Assembly: GCA_021819085.1 (NCBI GenBank)
Contig: JAKASJ010000001.1
Coordinates: 287,575-351,574, forward strand
Reading direction: 5' to 3'
From: Pseudomonadota bacterium
GTDB taxonomy: Bacteria; Pseudomonadota; Gammaproteobacteria; Acidiferrobacterales; UBA6901
DNA length: 64,000 nt
The notes beneath the pieces were generated by a model. It was not told where the DNA came from and ran no database searches. It saw only the letters and a list, made by a program, of their open reading frames with translations. Both the position numbers and the translations under genes were made by a program. Positions 19,492 to 27,445 of this stretch are shown here, in pieces. The number at the start of each line of letters is the position of its first letter. Positions within the stretch are counted from its first letter, which is position 1.

Positions 19492-20472
19492 CTAGATCCG
19501 CCCCATCACCTTGAGGGCGCCCTTATAGACGTCGTGTTCGTCCGGGATGGCGGCGTGTTCCAGATTGGCCGCATACGGCACCGGAACGTCCGCAGCGTGA
19601 ATACGCACCGGTTGTGCGTCCAGGGCAAAAAAGCAGTCCTCGATGACGATGGAAATGATCTCCGCACCGGTGCCAACCGCAGCCTCATCCTCTTCGGCAA
19701 CCAGCACCCGGTGCGTCTTTTCGACCGAACGGCGGATCGTCTCGCGATCAAGCGGCTTGAGCGAGCGCAGATCTATGACCTCCGCGCTGATGCCGTCCTT
19801 AGCCAGCATATCCGCCGCCTTCATGCACAGAACGAAGCTCCAGTTGTAGCCGATCAAGGTGATGTCCGTCCCCTTGCGCACGATTTCCGCACCTTCGAGC
19901 GGCCGGAAAAATTCCGTCTCCGGGACATCCTCCCGCATGTTGTACATGCGCTCGTGCTCGATGAAGATCACCGGATCGTTGCAGCGCACGGCGGACTTCA
20001 GCATGCCGCAGGCTTCCATGGGGCCACGCGGCGTCACGACACGCAACCCCGAGGTGCTCATGAATACCCGCGCCAGACGTGCGGAATGCTGGGCCGCAAG
20101 CTGGTGCGCCGTGCCGCCCGGCGTGCGCATGACGATCGGGCAGGACACGCGCCCGCCCGACATGTAGCGGATCTTGGCCGCGGCGTTGATCAGCGTATCG
20201 AGAGCGAGCAGCGCGAAGTTGATCGACATGATCTCGATGATCGGCCGCATCCCGGCCATCGAGGCACCGATACCGACGCCGGTGTAGGAATTCTCCGAAA
20301 TAGGCGTGTCGATGATGCGTTTCTCGCCGTACTTCTGGTACAAGCCGGATGTCGCCTTGTAGGTTCCTCCGACAACTCCGATATCCTCGCCCATGGCGAT
20401 GACCATCGGGTCATTGGCCAACTCCTCGTCGTGGGCGCGGCGTATCGCCTCCCAGTATGCCAGCTCAGCCAT
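19492..20472 (-). CDS. pdhB: Pyruvate dehydrogenase E1 component, beta subunit
   Basis: A 326-residue transketolase-type subunit that pairs with the alpha chain to decarboxylate pyruvate on thiamine diphosphate. MGEDIGVVGGTYKAT, DTPISENSYTGVGIGASMAG and MRTPGGTAHQLAAQHSA are typical of E1-beta, including the glutamate that activates the cofactor in DTPISE. The transketolase C-domain begins near residue 200 (GTDITLIGYNW). The gene lies 41 bases after pdhA and upstream of the E2-E3 fusion, in the order E1a-E1b-E2E3. Confidence 0.95.
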   Translation of the reverse strand: MAELAYWEAIRRAHDEELANDPMVIAMGEDIGVVGGTYKATSGLYQKYGEKRIIDTPISENSYTGVGIGASMAGMRPIIEIMSINFALLALDTLINAAAKIRYMSGGRVSCPIVMRTPGGTAHQLAAQHSARLARVFMSTSGLRVVTPRGPMEACGMLKSAVRCNDPVIFIEHERMYNMREDVPETEFFRPLEGAEIVRKGTDITLIGYNWSFVLCMKAADMLAKDGISAEVIDLRSLKPLDRETIRRSVEKTHRVLVAEEDEAAVGTGAEIISIVIEDCFFALDAQPVRIHAADVPVPYAANLEHAAIPDEHDVYKGALKVMGRI

Positions 20473-20513
20473 GCGTTGATCCTTCTCGTTGACGATTGCC
20501 TGACAGTCGGCCG

Positions 20514-21518
20514 TCAGGAGTTCTGCAGCGGCCCGATCCAGCGCGGATCCGGGTTGTCGTCCAGAACATACTTGTTGAGATCCTCGACTTTCGGCACCGG
20601 GCTTTCCTCGGCGAATTTCACGATGTCATTCTCGATCTCGTTCGAGACGTCGCGCTCCATGGCCTTGACATCGGCATCGGTCACGACCTTGGCCTTGACG
20701 AGCTTGTCCCGGTACAGCGTGATCGGGTCGCGCCGGGCCCATTCCGCCTCTTCTTCCTTGCTGCGATAGGCAGCAGTCTTGTCGGACATCGAATGCCCGC
20801 GCTGGCGGTAGGTGAGAAACTCGATGAAATAGGGACCCTTGCCGGAACGCACGTGTTCTATCGCCTTGGCGGCAGCGTCCATGACGGTATCGATGTCCTG
20901 GCCGTCATGCTGGCTCGAAGATATGTTGTAGCCGCATACCCGCTTGTACTGGTCGGTCACCGCCGTGGAACGGTCGATGCGCGTGCCGATGGCGTACTGG
21001 TTGTTCTCGCACACGAATAAAACCGGCAAGTGCCACAATGACGCCATGTTCATCGTCTCGTGGAAGGTGCCCTGATTGTTGGCCCCGTCGCCAAGAAAGC
21101 AGACCGCGATCTCGTCGGTACCTTTATATTTGCATGCCAACGCCAGACCTGCCGCCAGCGGGAAGGGCTGGCCGACGAGCGCGTAGCCGCCCATGAAATG
21201 CGCGGTTGGATCGAAAATGTGCATAGAGCCGCCACGACCGCGCGACGAACCCGTTTCCTTGCCGTAGAGCTCCGCCATCACCTCGCGCGCCGGGGCGCCC
21301 GCCTTGATGGCATGGACGTGGTCACGATAGCCCGTGATCACGTAATCCTTCCCGCGCCGGGTCATTTCCAGCACGCCGGTGGCCACCGCTTCCTGGCCAG
21401 AATACAAGTGCAGGAAGCCGCCGATCTTGTGTTCCATGTAGGCTTCGAAGCAGCGTTCTTCGAAGCGGCGGAAAAAGATCATCTCGCGCAACAGGCGTTT
21501 CTGGTCAGCGGCTTTCAT
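20514..21518 (-). CDS. pdhA: Pyruvate dehydrogenase E1 component, alpha subunit
   Basis: A 334-residue protein with the thiamine diphosphate/magnesium motif GDGANNQGTFHETMN and the phosphorylation-loop region YRQRGHSMSD. The open frame continues about 200 codons upstream, but that part has no family resemblance. The ATG at 21518 is preceded by GGGAG at good spacing, and MKAADQKRLLREMIFFRRFEE is the usual start. It is the first gene of the pdhA-pdhB-E2E3 operon. A heteromeric E1 indicates the alpha/beta type of complex rather than the homodimeric AceE of enteric bacteria. Confidence 0.95.
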   Translation of the reverse strand: MKAADQKRLLREMIFFRRFEERCFEAYMEHKIGGFLHLYSGQEAVATGVLEMTRRGKDYVITGYRDHVHAIKAGAPAREVMAELYGKETGSSRGRGGSMHIFDPTAHFMGGYALVGQPFPLAAGLALACKYKGTDEIAVCFLGDGANNQGTFHETMNMASLWHLPVLFVCENNQYAIGTRIDRSTAVTDQYKRVCGYNISSSQHDGQDIDTVMDAAAKAIEHVRSGKGPYFIEFLTYRQRGHSMSDKTAAYRSKEEEAEWARRDPITLYRDKLVKAKVVTDADVKAMERDVSNEIENDIVKFAEESPVPKVEDLNKYVLDDNPDPRWIGPLQNS

Positions 21519-21620
21519 GGATCTCCCTGGCATGGGGGAAAACGTTCTTTTCTCAATAACCGGCGCCCGATGCCATGCCGATAACAGTTCGGACGGATAC
21601 CTGGCGAATTCAAGCGGCGT

Positions 21621-21658
21621 ATGATCGTTTTTTTGTCCGGCGAGGTCAAGGTATTGAC
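21621..21658 (-). promoter_or_regulatory. Candidate pdh operon promoter with palindromic operator
   Basis: On the minus strand TTGACC (21644-21649) and GATCAT (21621-21626) are separated by 17 bases, the ideal spacing for a sigma-70 promoter, about 100 bases upstream of pdhA. The palindrome GTCAA-GGTA-TTGAC (21645-21658) overlaps the -35 element and could be a repressor site. This is inferred from sequence pattern only. Confidence 0.35.
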
Positions 21659-22422
21659 TTTCCAAGGCGATTTGAGCGGCCACTGAAATGTGGCAGGAGG
21701 AGTCGTGCGGCGCAAAGTCACCTGTTTCCGCGATAATACCGGCACAATCGCGATCGATTCGATGGCATTCGAGACATCGCGCAGCGCGGGTGGGCGCTGG
21801 GTCGACACCGGTCGCAAGCGACGGCCGTAAGTTCCTGATCGCAGCACAGGCAGCTCCGGTCCCGGCGCCGGACGGTTTCGGTACCTCCGGAGCACTTTTA
21901 AATACATTGAGCGCGGATCCGGGCATTCCGGACGTCGCAACCCCGGCATTACCTGCCCGGGCAGAACGTGGGCGATCGGTGTTAGAATCTGAATAAAGGA
22001 GCTGCGTGAAATCCGGAGCCGGTTGCGTGCGCCATGCGCAACTCTGCGCGGTGAGGAAGACCGTGGTCAACCGGCAGGGATTGTCACGGGAACCAGAATT
22101 CCCTGCCACGGACGGTTGTTATCCGCGGAATCGTTGCCTCACCCGGCGGGAAACAATCCGCCGATGTCTCAGAAAAAGCTTACTCTGGGACGCAGGGATT
22201 GCAGCACTTTCTGAACATTGACGCCGGCGCATCGTGAAACGAATAATGCCGCGACGGCGAAACATTCATACCGTGGCAGCGCAATTTTGATCACTCGCAT
22301 GGCCATTGTTGCTCCCGGACAGTGCCTGATGACGTTTTAAGGATAAACCCAAAATCAGCGGCCTGTTTAAAATCTAGCAAAAATTCTGCCGCACGCCGCT
22401 CCAACTTCGATAACCGAGGCTC
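21659..22422. other. Intergenic stretch between pdhA and the dsbG-like gene
   Basis: About 760 bases between divergent genes. An inverted repeat, GGCAGGGA (22073-22080) and TCCCTGCC (22100-22107), can form a hairpin with a 19-base loop. AAAGGAG precedes a GTG-started 71-codon frame ending at 22221, whose Cys/Arg-rich translation resembles no protein family. Nothing else is supported. Confidence 0.35.
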
Positions 22423-23067
22423 ATGACTGTGATCTATATTGAGAAACAATATGTTACCGACAGGCTGCGTATCGCAATCCTGTCCGGCTTGCTGCTTGTC
22501 GCAACCGGTTTTCTAGCCCTGCTGCCCCTCCGCGCCGCCGGGGCCGCAGCGGCGGCCCCCAGTAAAGCGCAGGCTGCCAACGAAAGAATAGCCGATTCCA
22601 TCCTGAGCGGTATCGGAAAGGGCACGTGGATCGCGGAAGGCCACAACAAGCATGTCATCTACATATTCTTCGACCCGAATTGCCCGTATTGCCATAAGCT
22701 CTATGACGATTTGCGCCCTTGGGTCAACCGGAACGAGGTCCAGTTGCGCTGGCTGCCTGTCGGAGTGTTGATGGCAACCAGTCCCGGGAAGGCAGCCGCG
22801 ATTCTCGAAGCCAAGAATCGGCTTGCCGCATTCCGACGGAATGAACAAGGGTTCAGCCGGGCGTCCGGCTTCGGCCAGATACCCGAGGAACCTTTGCCGA
22901 ATCCGGTGACCAAAAAGGAATTGCTCATGAACGCGGAACTGCTGAGCCTCGCGGGCCAGGAAGCCGTGCCCGATATGGTGTTCCGCCTAAAGGGTGGTAC
23001 ACCGATCATAATCCAGGGAGCGCCCCCACGGCATATCCTGAAACAGATCATCGATCAGCTCCAGTGA
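22423..23067 (+). CDS. DsbG/DsbC-like thiol:disulfide interchange protein
   Basis: A 214-residue exported protein. A hydrophobic N-terminal segment (residues about 17-40) ends in an Ala-rich stretch and serves as signal or anchor. A thioredoxin fold follows with IFFDPNCPYCHKLY, placing the active pair at Cys-87 and Cys-90 (CPYC). Downstream, VPDMVFRLKGGTPIIIQGAPP supplies the cis-Pro region. CPYC and the flanking sequence resemble DsbG more than DsbA. The separate N-terminal dimerisation domain of full DsbC/DsbG is absent or very short, so this is a compact form that may be monomeric and periplasmic. GAGG precedes the ATG by 4 bases. Confidence 0.85.
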   Translation: MTVIYIEKQYVTDRLRIAILSGLLLVATGFLALLPLRAAGAAAAAPSKAQAANERIADSILSGIGKGTWIAEGHNKHVIYIFFDPNCPYCHKLYDDLRPWVNRNEVQLRWLPVGVLMATSPGKAAAILEAKNRLAAFRRNEQGFSRASGFGQIPEEPLPNPVTKKELLMNAELLSLAGQEAVPDMVFRLKGGTPIIIQGAPPRHILKQIIDQLQ

Positions 23068-23355
23068 GCGGGCGCAGCCTCACCGGCTCCGGGTGGTCTG
23101 GATGCCGGCCGCTTCAGGCAGAATCCCGCCGGCAAAAAGCCCCGGGCAGGCGATCTTTGATACGGATCAATACGGGTTGTCTGCCCGACGGATTAACATC
23201 TCCGCTGCGCTGGATATCCGGGATGACCTCAAGCCAAGTCATAAGGAGGCGATACCGCATGTCGACATGCCGGTGCGGTGCGCTTGTGTTGGGCGTCCGA
23301 ATGGGCGCAAAGTAACTCGGCATGCATCGATATTACCTTCATGGAGGGCACTGAG

Positions 23356-23562
23356 ATGGCGAAATCAAAAGCCGTATCGACTGAAAGGATTTCCAAGGCA
23401 CCGGTTACCGCATTGACGATCTCGGCGGAGGAACGGCGCCGCATGATCGCCGAGGCGGCCTATTATCGTGCACAGCGCCGCGGGTTCGTGGGTGGGGATC
23501 CGATCGAAGACTGGCTTACGGCGGAAGCCGAACTCGAGGGACGGCTTAACCGGGTGCATTAA
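23356..23562 (+). CDS. DUF2934 domain protein
   Basis: A 68-residue cytoplasmic protein. Residues about 26-62 (ERRRMIAEAAYYRAQRRGF, then GGDPIEDWLTAEAELE) match the DUF2934 helix pair, a small family of unknown function common in proteobacteria. The start at 23356 is chosen because GGAGG lies 8 bases upstream at 23343-23347; the frame is open 26 codons further up but lacks a site there. Confidence 0.85.
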   Translation: MAKSKAVSTERISKAPVTALTISAEERRRMIAEAAYYRAQRRGFVGGDPIEDWLTAEAELEGRLNRVH

Positions 23563-23571
23563 GCAGGCCTG

Positions 23572-23600
23572 CCGCCACGGACCCATCGGTCCCGTGGCGG
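23572..23600 (+). terminator. Hairpin after the DUF2934 gene
   Basis: CCGCCACGG (23572-23580) pairs with CCGTGGCGG (23592-23600) as a perfect 9-bp stem starting ten bases after the stop codon. There is no T-run after it, so it is either a weak intrinsic terminator or a 3'-end stabilising structure. Confidence 0.45.
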
Positions 23601-23662
23601 ACCACCCGGGAGCGGTTGCCGGACGCTAAAGTCACGGCTTTAGCCACCGAGCGGTGTGCGGT

Positions 23663-23693
23663 CGCCCGGTCGCGGGATCACCGCGACCGGGCG
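23663..23693. terminator. Strong 13-bp hairpin between convergent genes
   Basis: CGCCCGGTCGCGG and CCGCGACCGGGCG form a perfect 13-bp stem with loop GATCA, 18 bases beyond the stop of the DsrE-like gene. It probably serves as terminator for that gene and perhaps in both directions. No T-run follows on either strand. Confidence 0.5.
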
Positions 23694-23710
23694 TGTGGAA
23701 CACGAGCCAG

Positions 23711-24223
23711 CTAGAACGATGCGTGCGTCGGGGACGACGGGTGGATATAGGCCCAGCCCTCGGACTCCCGCAGGGTAATCTCGCCCATCCCCGAAGGCAC
23801 GATGCTCACGAATGGATAGAGGCTGCTGCGGTTCACGTGCAGCTCACGGAGCGTATTGTTGCATTGCGCCAGAATGACGCCCTGCTTGCGCAAACGGAGC
23901 AGCCTTTTCTCGAACCCGTTATTCTTGACATAGATGGCATATCCCTTGCTGTTTGCGATCAGCTCAATCTTGACCTTTCCCTTCAATCTCGGATCGCTCA
24001 GCAGGTTCTCCACGTTATTGAGCGTCTTCTTGATCGCGCCATTGTTGCCATTGTCGATCTGAAAGATCGCCCCGTAGCTCGACTTGGTCGCAGATGCTCC
24101 ATGAAATCCGCCGGCAGCTGCGGCCTGGCCGGGGATACCCAGCACTGCCGCAACCACCGCAACGGCGCCCAGTGCGCGCCGTGCAGATTTCAAGCCCGAA
24201 ATTCTCCCGTTTACGCTCGTCAT
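23711..24223 (-). CDS. Secreted DsrE-family protein
   Basis: A 170-residue precursor with a basic N-terminus and hydrophobic core (RALGAVAVVAAVLGIPGQAAAA), followed by a DsrE/DsrF-like alpha/beta domain. Cys-121 sits in AQCNNTLRELHV, the position of the active Cys in this family, and the end LYPFVSIVPSGMGEITLRESEGWAYIHP is highly typical. Cytoplasmic DsrE proteins relay sulfur; the exported branch is common in sulfur-oxidising and related bacteria, and its role is not established. The start at 24223 is fixed by TAAGGAGGAG. A palindrome sits just upstream. Confidence 0.88.
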   Translation of the reverse strand: MTSVNGRISGLKSARRALGAVAVVAAVLGIPGQAAAAGGFHGASATKSSYGAIFQIDNGNNGAIKKTLNNVENLLSDPRLKGKVKIELIANSKGYAIYVKNNGFEKRLLRLRKQGVILAQCNNTLRELHVNRSSLYPFVSIVPSGMGEITLRESEGWAYIHPSSPTHASF

Positions 24224-24246
24224 GCGCTCCTCCTTAATTGACAATT

Positions 24247-24261
24247 GACTGACAGTCAGTC
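24247..24261. promoter_or_regulatory. Operator-like palindrome upstream of the DsrE-like gene
   Basis: GACTGAC-A-GTCAGTC is a perfect 7+1+7 palindrome about 25 bases before the start codon of the DsrE-like gene. TGACTGAC/GTCAGTCA half-sites are common for TetR-family repressors, so repression by such a factor is plausible. No TetR-family gene lies in the window. Confidence 0.45.
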
Positions 24262-24505
24262 TCTCGCTGATGGCAGTGCCGGCCTGATGCGGCCGGATTG
24301 CCCCTGCCTGTGTGAGCTGCTATGGGACCGGCGTCTTTGCTTCCGGTCGCCATCCTCGGTTAAGGACGTCGCGGCCCTGCGGGTTTATTCCCTCGGCCGC
24401 CCCAAGCAGCGGTACATGACCGAACACCTGGCAGCACAACGGCCCGCGTCTGCCAGACTTCGCGATGCCGCAACCGGGCCGGCGTTTGTCGTCTGCCGGG
24501 ATTGC
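24262..24505. other. No feature seen
   Basis: About 240 bases between the palindrome and the frameshifted small gene. It contains only short open frames without ribosome sites. Confidence 0.4.
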
Positions 24506-24737
24506 TCAGGCTGTCACGTTGACGCTACTGCCGTCGTTGTCGCCGTCGCCATTGGTAGCTGCTGCTCCGGGTCTGAAACAGGCTCATCCGTGTAGAAAAT
24601 GCCTGCTGCGCTCCGGCCAGATTCCCTGCACCCGGACCCTGGCCAAGCTGAATATCCGCACGGCGCTGCCGGAACTGGCTCTGAACACGGTTCTGGTTCG
24701 CCACGCCTGTGCCGGAACCGATACCGGAAATCGGCAT
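24506..24737 (-). pseudogene. Frameshifted small Gln/Ser-rich protein
   Basis: AGGAGG lies 5 bases before an ATG at 24737. The protein starts MPISGIGSGTGVANQNRVQ and continues ADIQLGQ and AGNLAGAQQAFST, the pattern of a widespread small proteobacterial family (QLGQAL, SGNLxxAQQAFSxL) of unknown function. The frame then derails into an Arg-rich end (QWRRRQRRQ, stop at 24525). In the next frame the same DNA reads ATNGDGDNDGSSVNVTA followed by TGA at 24506, which is the ending expected for the family. The downstream frame must therefore have been part of the gene until an indel near 24570. It may be a true pseudogene or a sequencing error. Confidence 0.6.
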
Positions 24738-24935
24738 AAAGCCTCCTCAACGTCCGAAATAAAACAGGGAAAGGGCATTGCCCGGGAAGGAGTCGCACGA
24801 TAAGAATGCCATTGGCACGCCGGGCCGAGACCGAGACCACCCCGTCCCGAGCGCAAAGCACTGGCCGGCAGCCAGCAGGTTCCCTGCGGGTCCGCAGAGC
24901 CAGACGGTCCGCCGGGCACGGCGTCAGAAACTCCG

Positions 24936-27380
24936 TCACTCCTCGAGATCGTCGACGTCGCTGCCGCCGCGCCGGTCGCGGAGCGTCTGCGTCTCATCCA
25001 TCTCACGCAGGCGCTTGAGTACGGCCGCATTGACCGTGCCCACCGGGTACGTGCCATCCCAGCGCACATCGCCTGCCGTGCGGGCCGTCACGACCTCGAT
25101 CGCTTCATCCACGGTCGAAACGGCATAAACGTGAAACTTCCCTGCCGCAACCGCTTCCACCACCTCGTCCTTGAGCATTAGGTGCCTGACATTGGCCCGG
25201 GGGATAACGACGCCCTGCTCGCCCGAAAGGCCCATTGCTTTGCACACCGCAAAATATCCCTCGATTTTCTCGTTTACCCCACCCACGGCCTGCACCTCTC
25301 CGCGCTGATTTACCGAGCCGGTAACCGCGATGGCCTGGCGCAGCGGCACGTCGGCCAACGCCGAAAGCAGCACCAGCAGTTCCGCTACCGATGCGCTGTC
25401 TCCGTCCACCATGCCGTAACTCTGTTCGAAGGCGATGGTCGCAGACAATGACAGCCGGTTGCCGCGTGCGAAGCGCCCTCCAAGAAAACCGGCCAGAATC
25501 AGCATGCCTTTACTGTGCACGTTGCCGCTCAGCTTGGCCTCGCGTTCGATGTTCACGACCCCTTTGCCGCCGAGAAACACCCGCGCGGTGATGCGCGATG
25601 GGCGACCGAAGGAGAAATCTCCGAGATCGTGAATCGAAAGTCCGTTGACCTGCCCCACGACCTCTCCCGCCACGTCGACCATCAGCGTCCCTTCGGCAAT
25701 GACCTCGCGGATACGCTGTCCCAGCAGCTCGGAGCGGTGGATCTTTTCCTCGATCGCCTGGACAACATGGGTACGCTCGGTGACGGAAGCGCCTCCGCGG
25801 CTGGCCCAGTAGCTTGATTCTCGAACCAGATCCGCCAGATCGCTGAATCTCAGCGACAGCTTCCGCTGATGCTCGGCGGCACGCGCCGCCTGCTCCAGAA
25901 TGCCCGCAACCGCACCGGCATCGAACGGCAACAGGCCCTCGTCATGACACAGATTGGCAACGAAGTGCGCATACTGCATCGGTGACTCGTCCGTCAGGTC
26001 CCGAATCACGTCAAAATCCGCCTTTACCTTGAAGATGCGGCCGAAGTCTTCGTCGTAGGCTTGCAGGAGGTAGTAGAGGGACGGACTGCCGACCATTATG
26101 ACGCGCAAGCGCATCGGGATCGGTTCCGGCCTGATGGATGCCGTGGCAACGATGCCGTAGGCCTCGGCCGGATCCTCAATCACGACTTCTTGGCGCATGA
26201 CGGCGCGCTTCAGCGCTTCCCATGAAAACGGGCTTCGCAGCACATCGAGTGCGTTCACCAGCAGGTAACCGCCGTTCGACTTCAGTATGGAGCCGGCCTT
26301 GATGAGCGTGAAATCGGTGTAAAGAAACCCCATGCGCGCTTTGCGTTCAACCCGGCCCACGAGATTTGCATAAGTCGGGTTGGTGTCCTCCAGGATCGGA
26401 GCCCCGCGCGTCTCTTCATTGTCCACGACCAGGTTCACCGCATAGCGGATAACGAACCGTCCGGTGTTGTCCTCAGACGCATCGGCTGCCTCCGCCGTCT
26501 CCAGAAAGCCCTCGAAATTCTTCAGAACGTCGTCCTGCATCGAGCGGATGTAGTCCAGCACGTTGGCGAAGTCCCGGTACTTTTCGCGTACACCCTCGAA
26601 CAGGTGCTCGGATGTGTAGCTCGCCACGCGCTGGTTGAGTTTCCCGACCTTGCTGTTTATCTCCTCCTGCAAGGCACGCAACTTCTGGCGGAACACGCGC
26701 ACCGCTTCGTCCACGTCCTTCTCGCGGCGCTGAATGTCCGCCTTTACCTCGGGATCCAGGTCGGCGAACTCCTCGGGCGCGATCGGCTTGCCCTTGCGGA
26801 CGGGCACTGTCACGAACCCCATGGGGGTGGTCTTGATCAGAAAATCTAGCTGTCTTGCATGCTTTTCCAGATCCGCACTGAGGGCGGCATGGGTCTTGGA
26901 AAAGTCTTCCTGCAGAGCCTGATGCTGCTCTTCGTAGTCCTTGCTCTGGAACGCCTTGCGAAAGGCATCCTTGAGTACATTGACCAGAGTCTCTATGTCG
27001 CGGCGGAACTCACATCCGCGGCCGGCAGGCAAATTGAGAGCGTGCGGACGATCCGGATCGCGAAAATTGTAGACGTAACACCAGTCCTCCGGGGTCGGCT
27101 GCGACTCGGCAATCTGACGAACCATGGGCTTGATGATGGCGTTCTTGCCGGTGCCAGGAACACCGGAGACATATATGTTGTATCCATGCCCCGGGACGTG
27201 CAGCCCGAAATCCATGGCCCTCACCGCACGCTCCTGGCCGATGATTTCCCTGGATTCGGCGAGATCCAGCGTAGTCTTGAATGGAAACAACTCGGCGCCG
27301 AAGCGCGCACGCAGGCTGGATATGGGAAGCTCCGCATGCGCGGATGCAGCGCCGACGCTTTCGAGCCTGGTGATGGACAT
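24936..27380 (-). CDS. Lon-like ATP-dependent protease (LonB-related, YcbZ type)
   Basis: An 814-residue AAA+ protease of the Lon-related family, distinct from LonA. The Walker A motif GVPGTGK is at residues 73-79. A long coiled insertion lies at about 150-300 (EEQHQALQEDFSKTHAALSADLEKH). The C-terminal Lon protease domain carries Ser-662 in DGDSAS and Lys-705 in NEKIEGYF; the 43-residue separation equals that of E. coli Lon Ser-679/Lys-722. The family acts in cytosolic quality control. GAGGG precedes the ATG by 7 bases; the open frame extends 132 codons further up without homology. It follows the GroEL paralogue by 65 bases, so the two probably form one operon. Confidence 0.93.
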   Translation of the reverse strand: MSITRLESVGAASAHAELPISSLRARFGAELFPFKTTLDLAESREIIGQERAVRAMDFGLHVPGHGYNIYVSGVPGTGKNAIIKPMVRQIAESQPTPEDWCYVYNFRDPDRPHALNLPAGRGCEFRRDIETLVNVLKDAFRKAFQSKDYEEQHQALQEDFSKTHAALSADLEKHARQLDFLIKTTPMGFVTVPVRKGKPIAPEEFADLDPEVKADIQRREKDVDEAVRVFRQKLRALQEEINSKVGKLNQRVASYTSEHLFEGVREKYRDFANVLDYIRSMQDDVLKNFEGFLETAEAADASEDNTGRFVIRYAVNLVVDNEETRGAPILEDTNPTYANLVGRVERKARMGFLYTDFTLIKAGSILKSNGGYLLVNALDVLRSPFSWEALKRAVMRQEVVIEDPAEAYGIVATASIRPEPIPMRLRVIMVGSPSLYYLLQAYDEDFGRIFKVKADFDVIRDLTDESPMQYAHFVANLCHDEGLLPFDAGAVAGILEQAARAAEHQRKLSLRFSDLADLVRESSYWASRGGASVTERTHVVQAIEEKIHRSELLGQRIREVIAEGTLMVDVAGEVVGQVNGLSIHDLGDFSFGRPSRITARVFLGGKGVVNIEREAKLSGNVHSKGMLILAGFLGGRFARGNRLSLSATIAFEQSYGMVDGDSASVAELLVLLSALADVPLRQAIAVTGSVNQRGEVQAVGGVNEKIEGYFAVCKAMGLSGEQGVVIPRANVRHLMLKDEVVEAVAAGKFHVYAVSTVDEAIEVVTARTAGDVRWDGTYPVGTVNAAVLKRLREMDETQTLRDRRGGSDVDDLEE

Positions 27381-27445
27381 TTTCAACCCTCGCGCAACCG
27401 GAATCCGGCGCCGTGGCGCCCGGCACATCGCCGCCCGTCGCCCGG

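Noticed and set aside
22164..22214. Truncated twin-arginine signal (GRRDCSTF)
   Set aside because: No hydrophobic segment follows and the frame stops at once.
22006..22221. Small gene with AAAGGAG before a GTG start
   Set aside because: The translation is Cys/Arg-rich with no domain or hydrophobic pattern; an overlapping frame is equally open. Ribosome-site resemblance alone is not enough.
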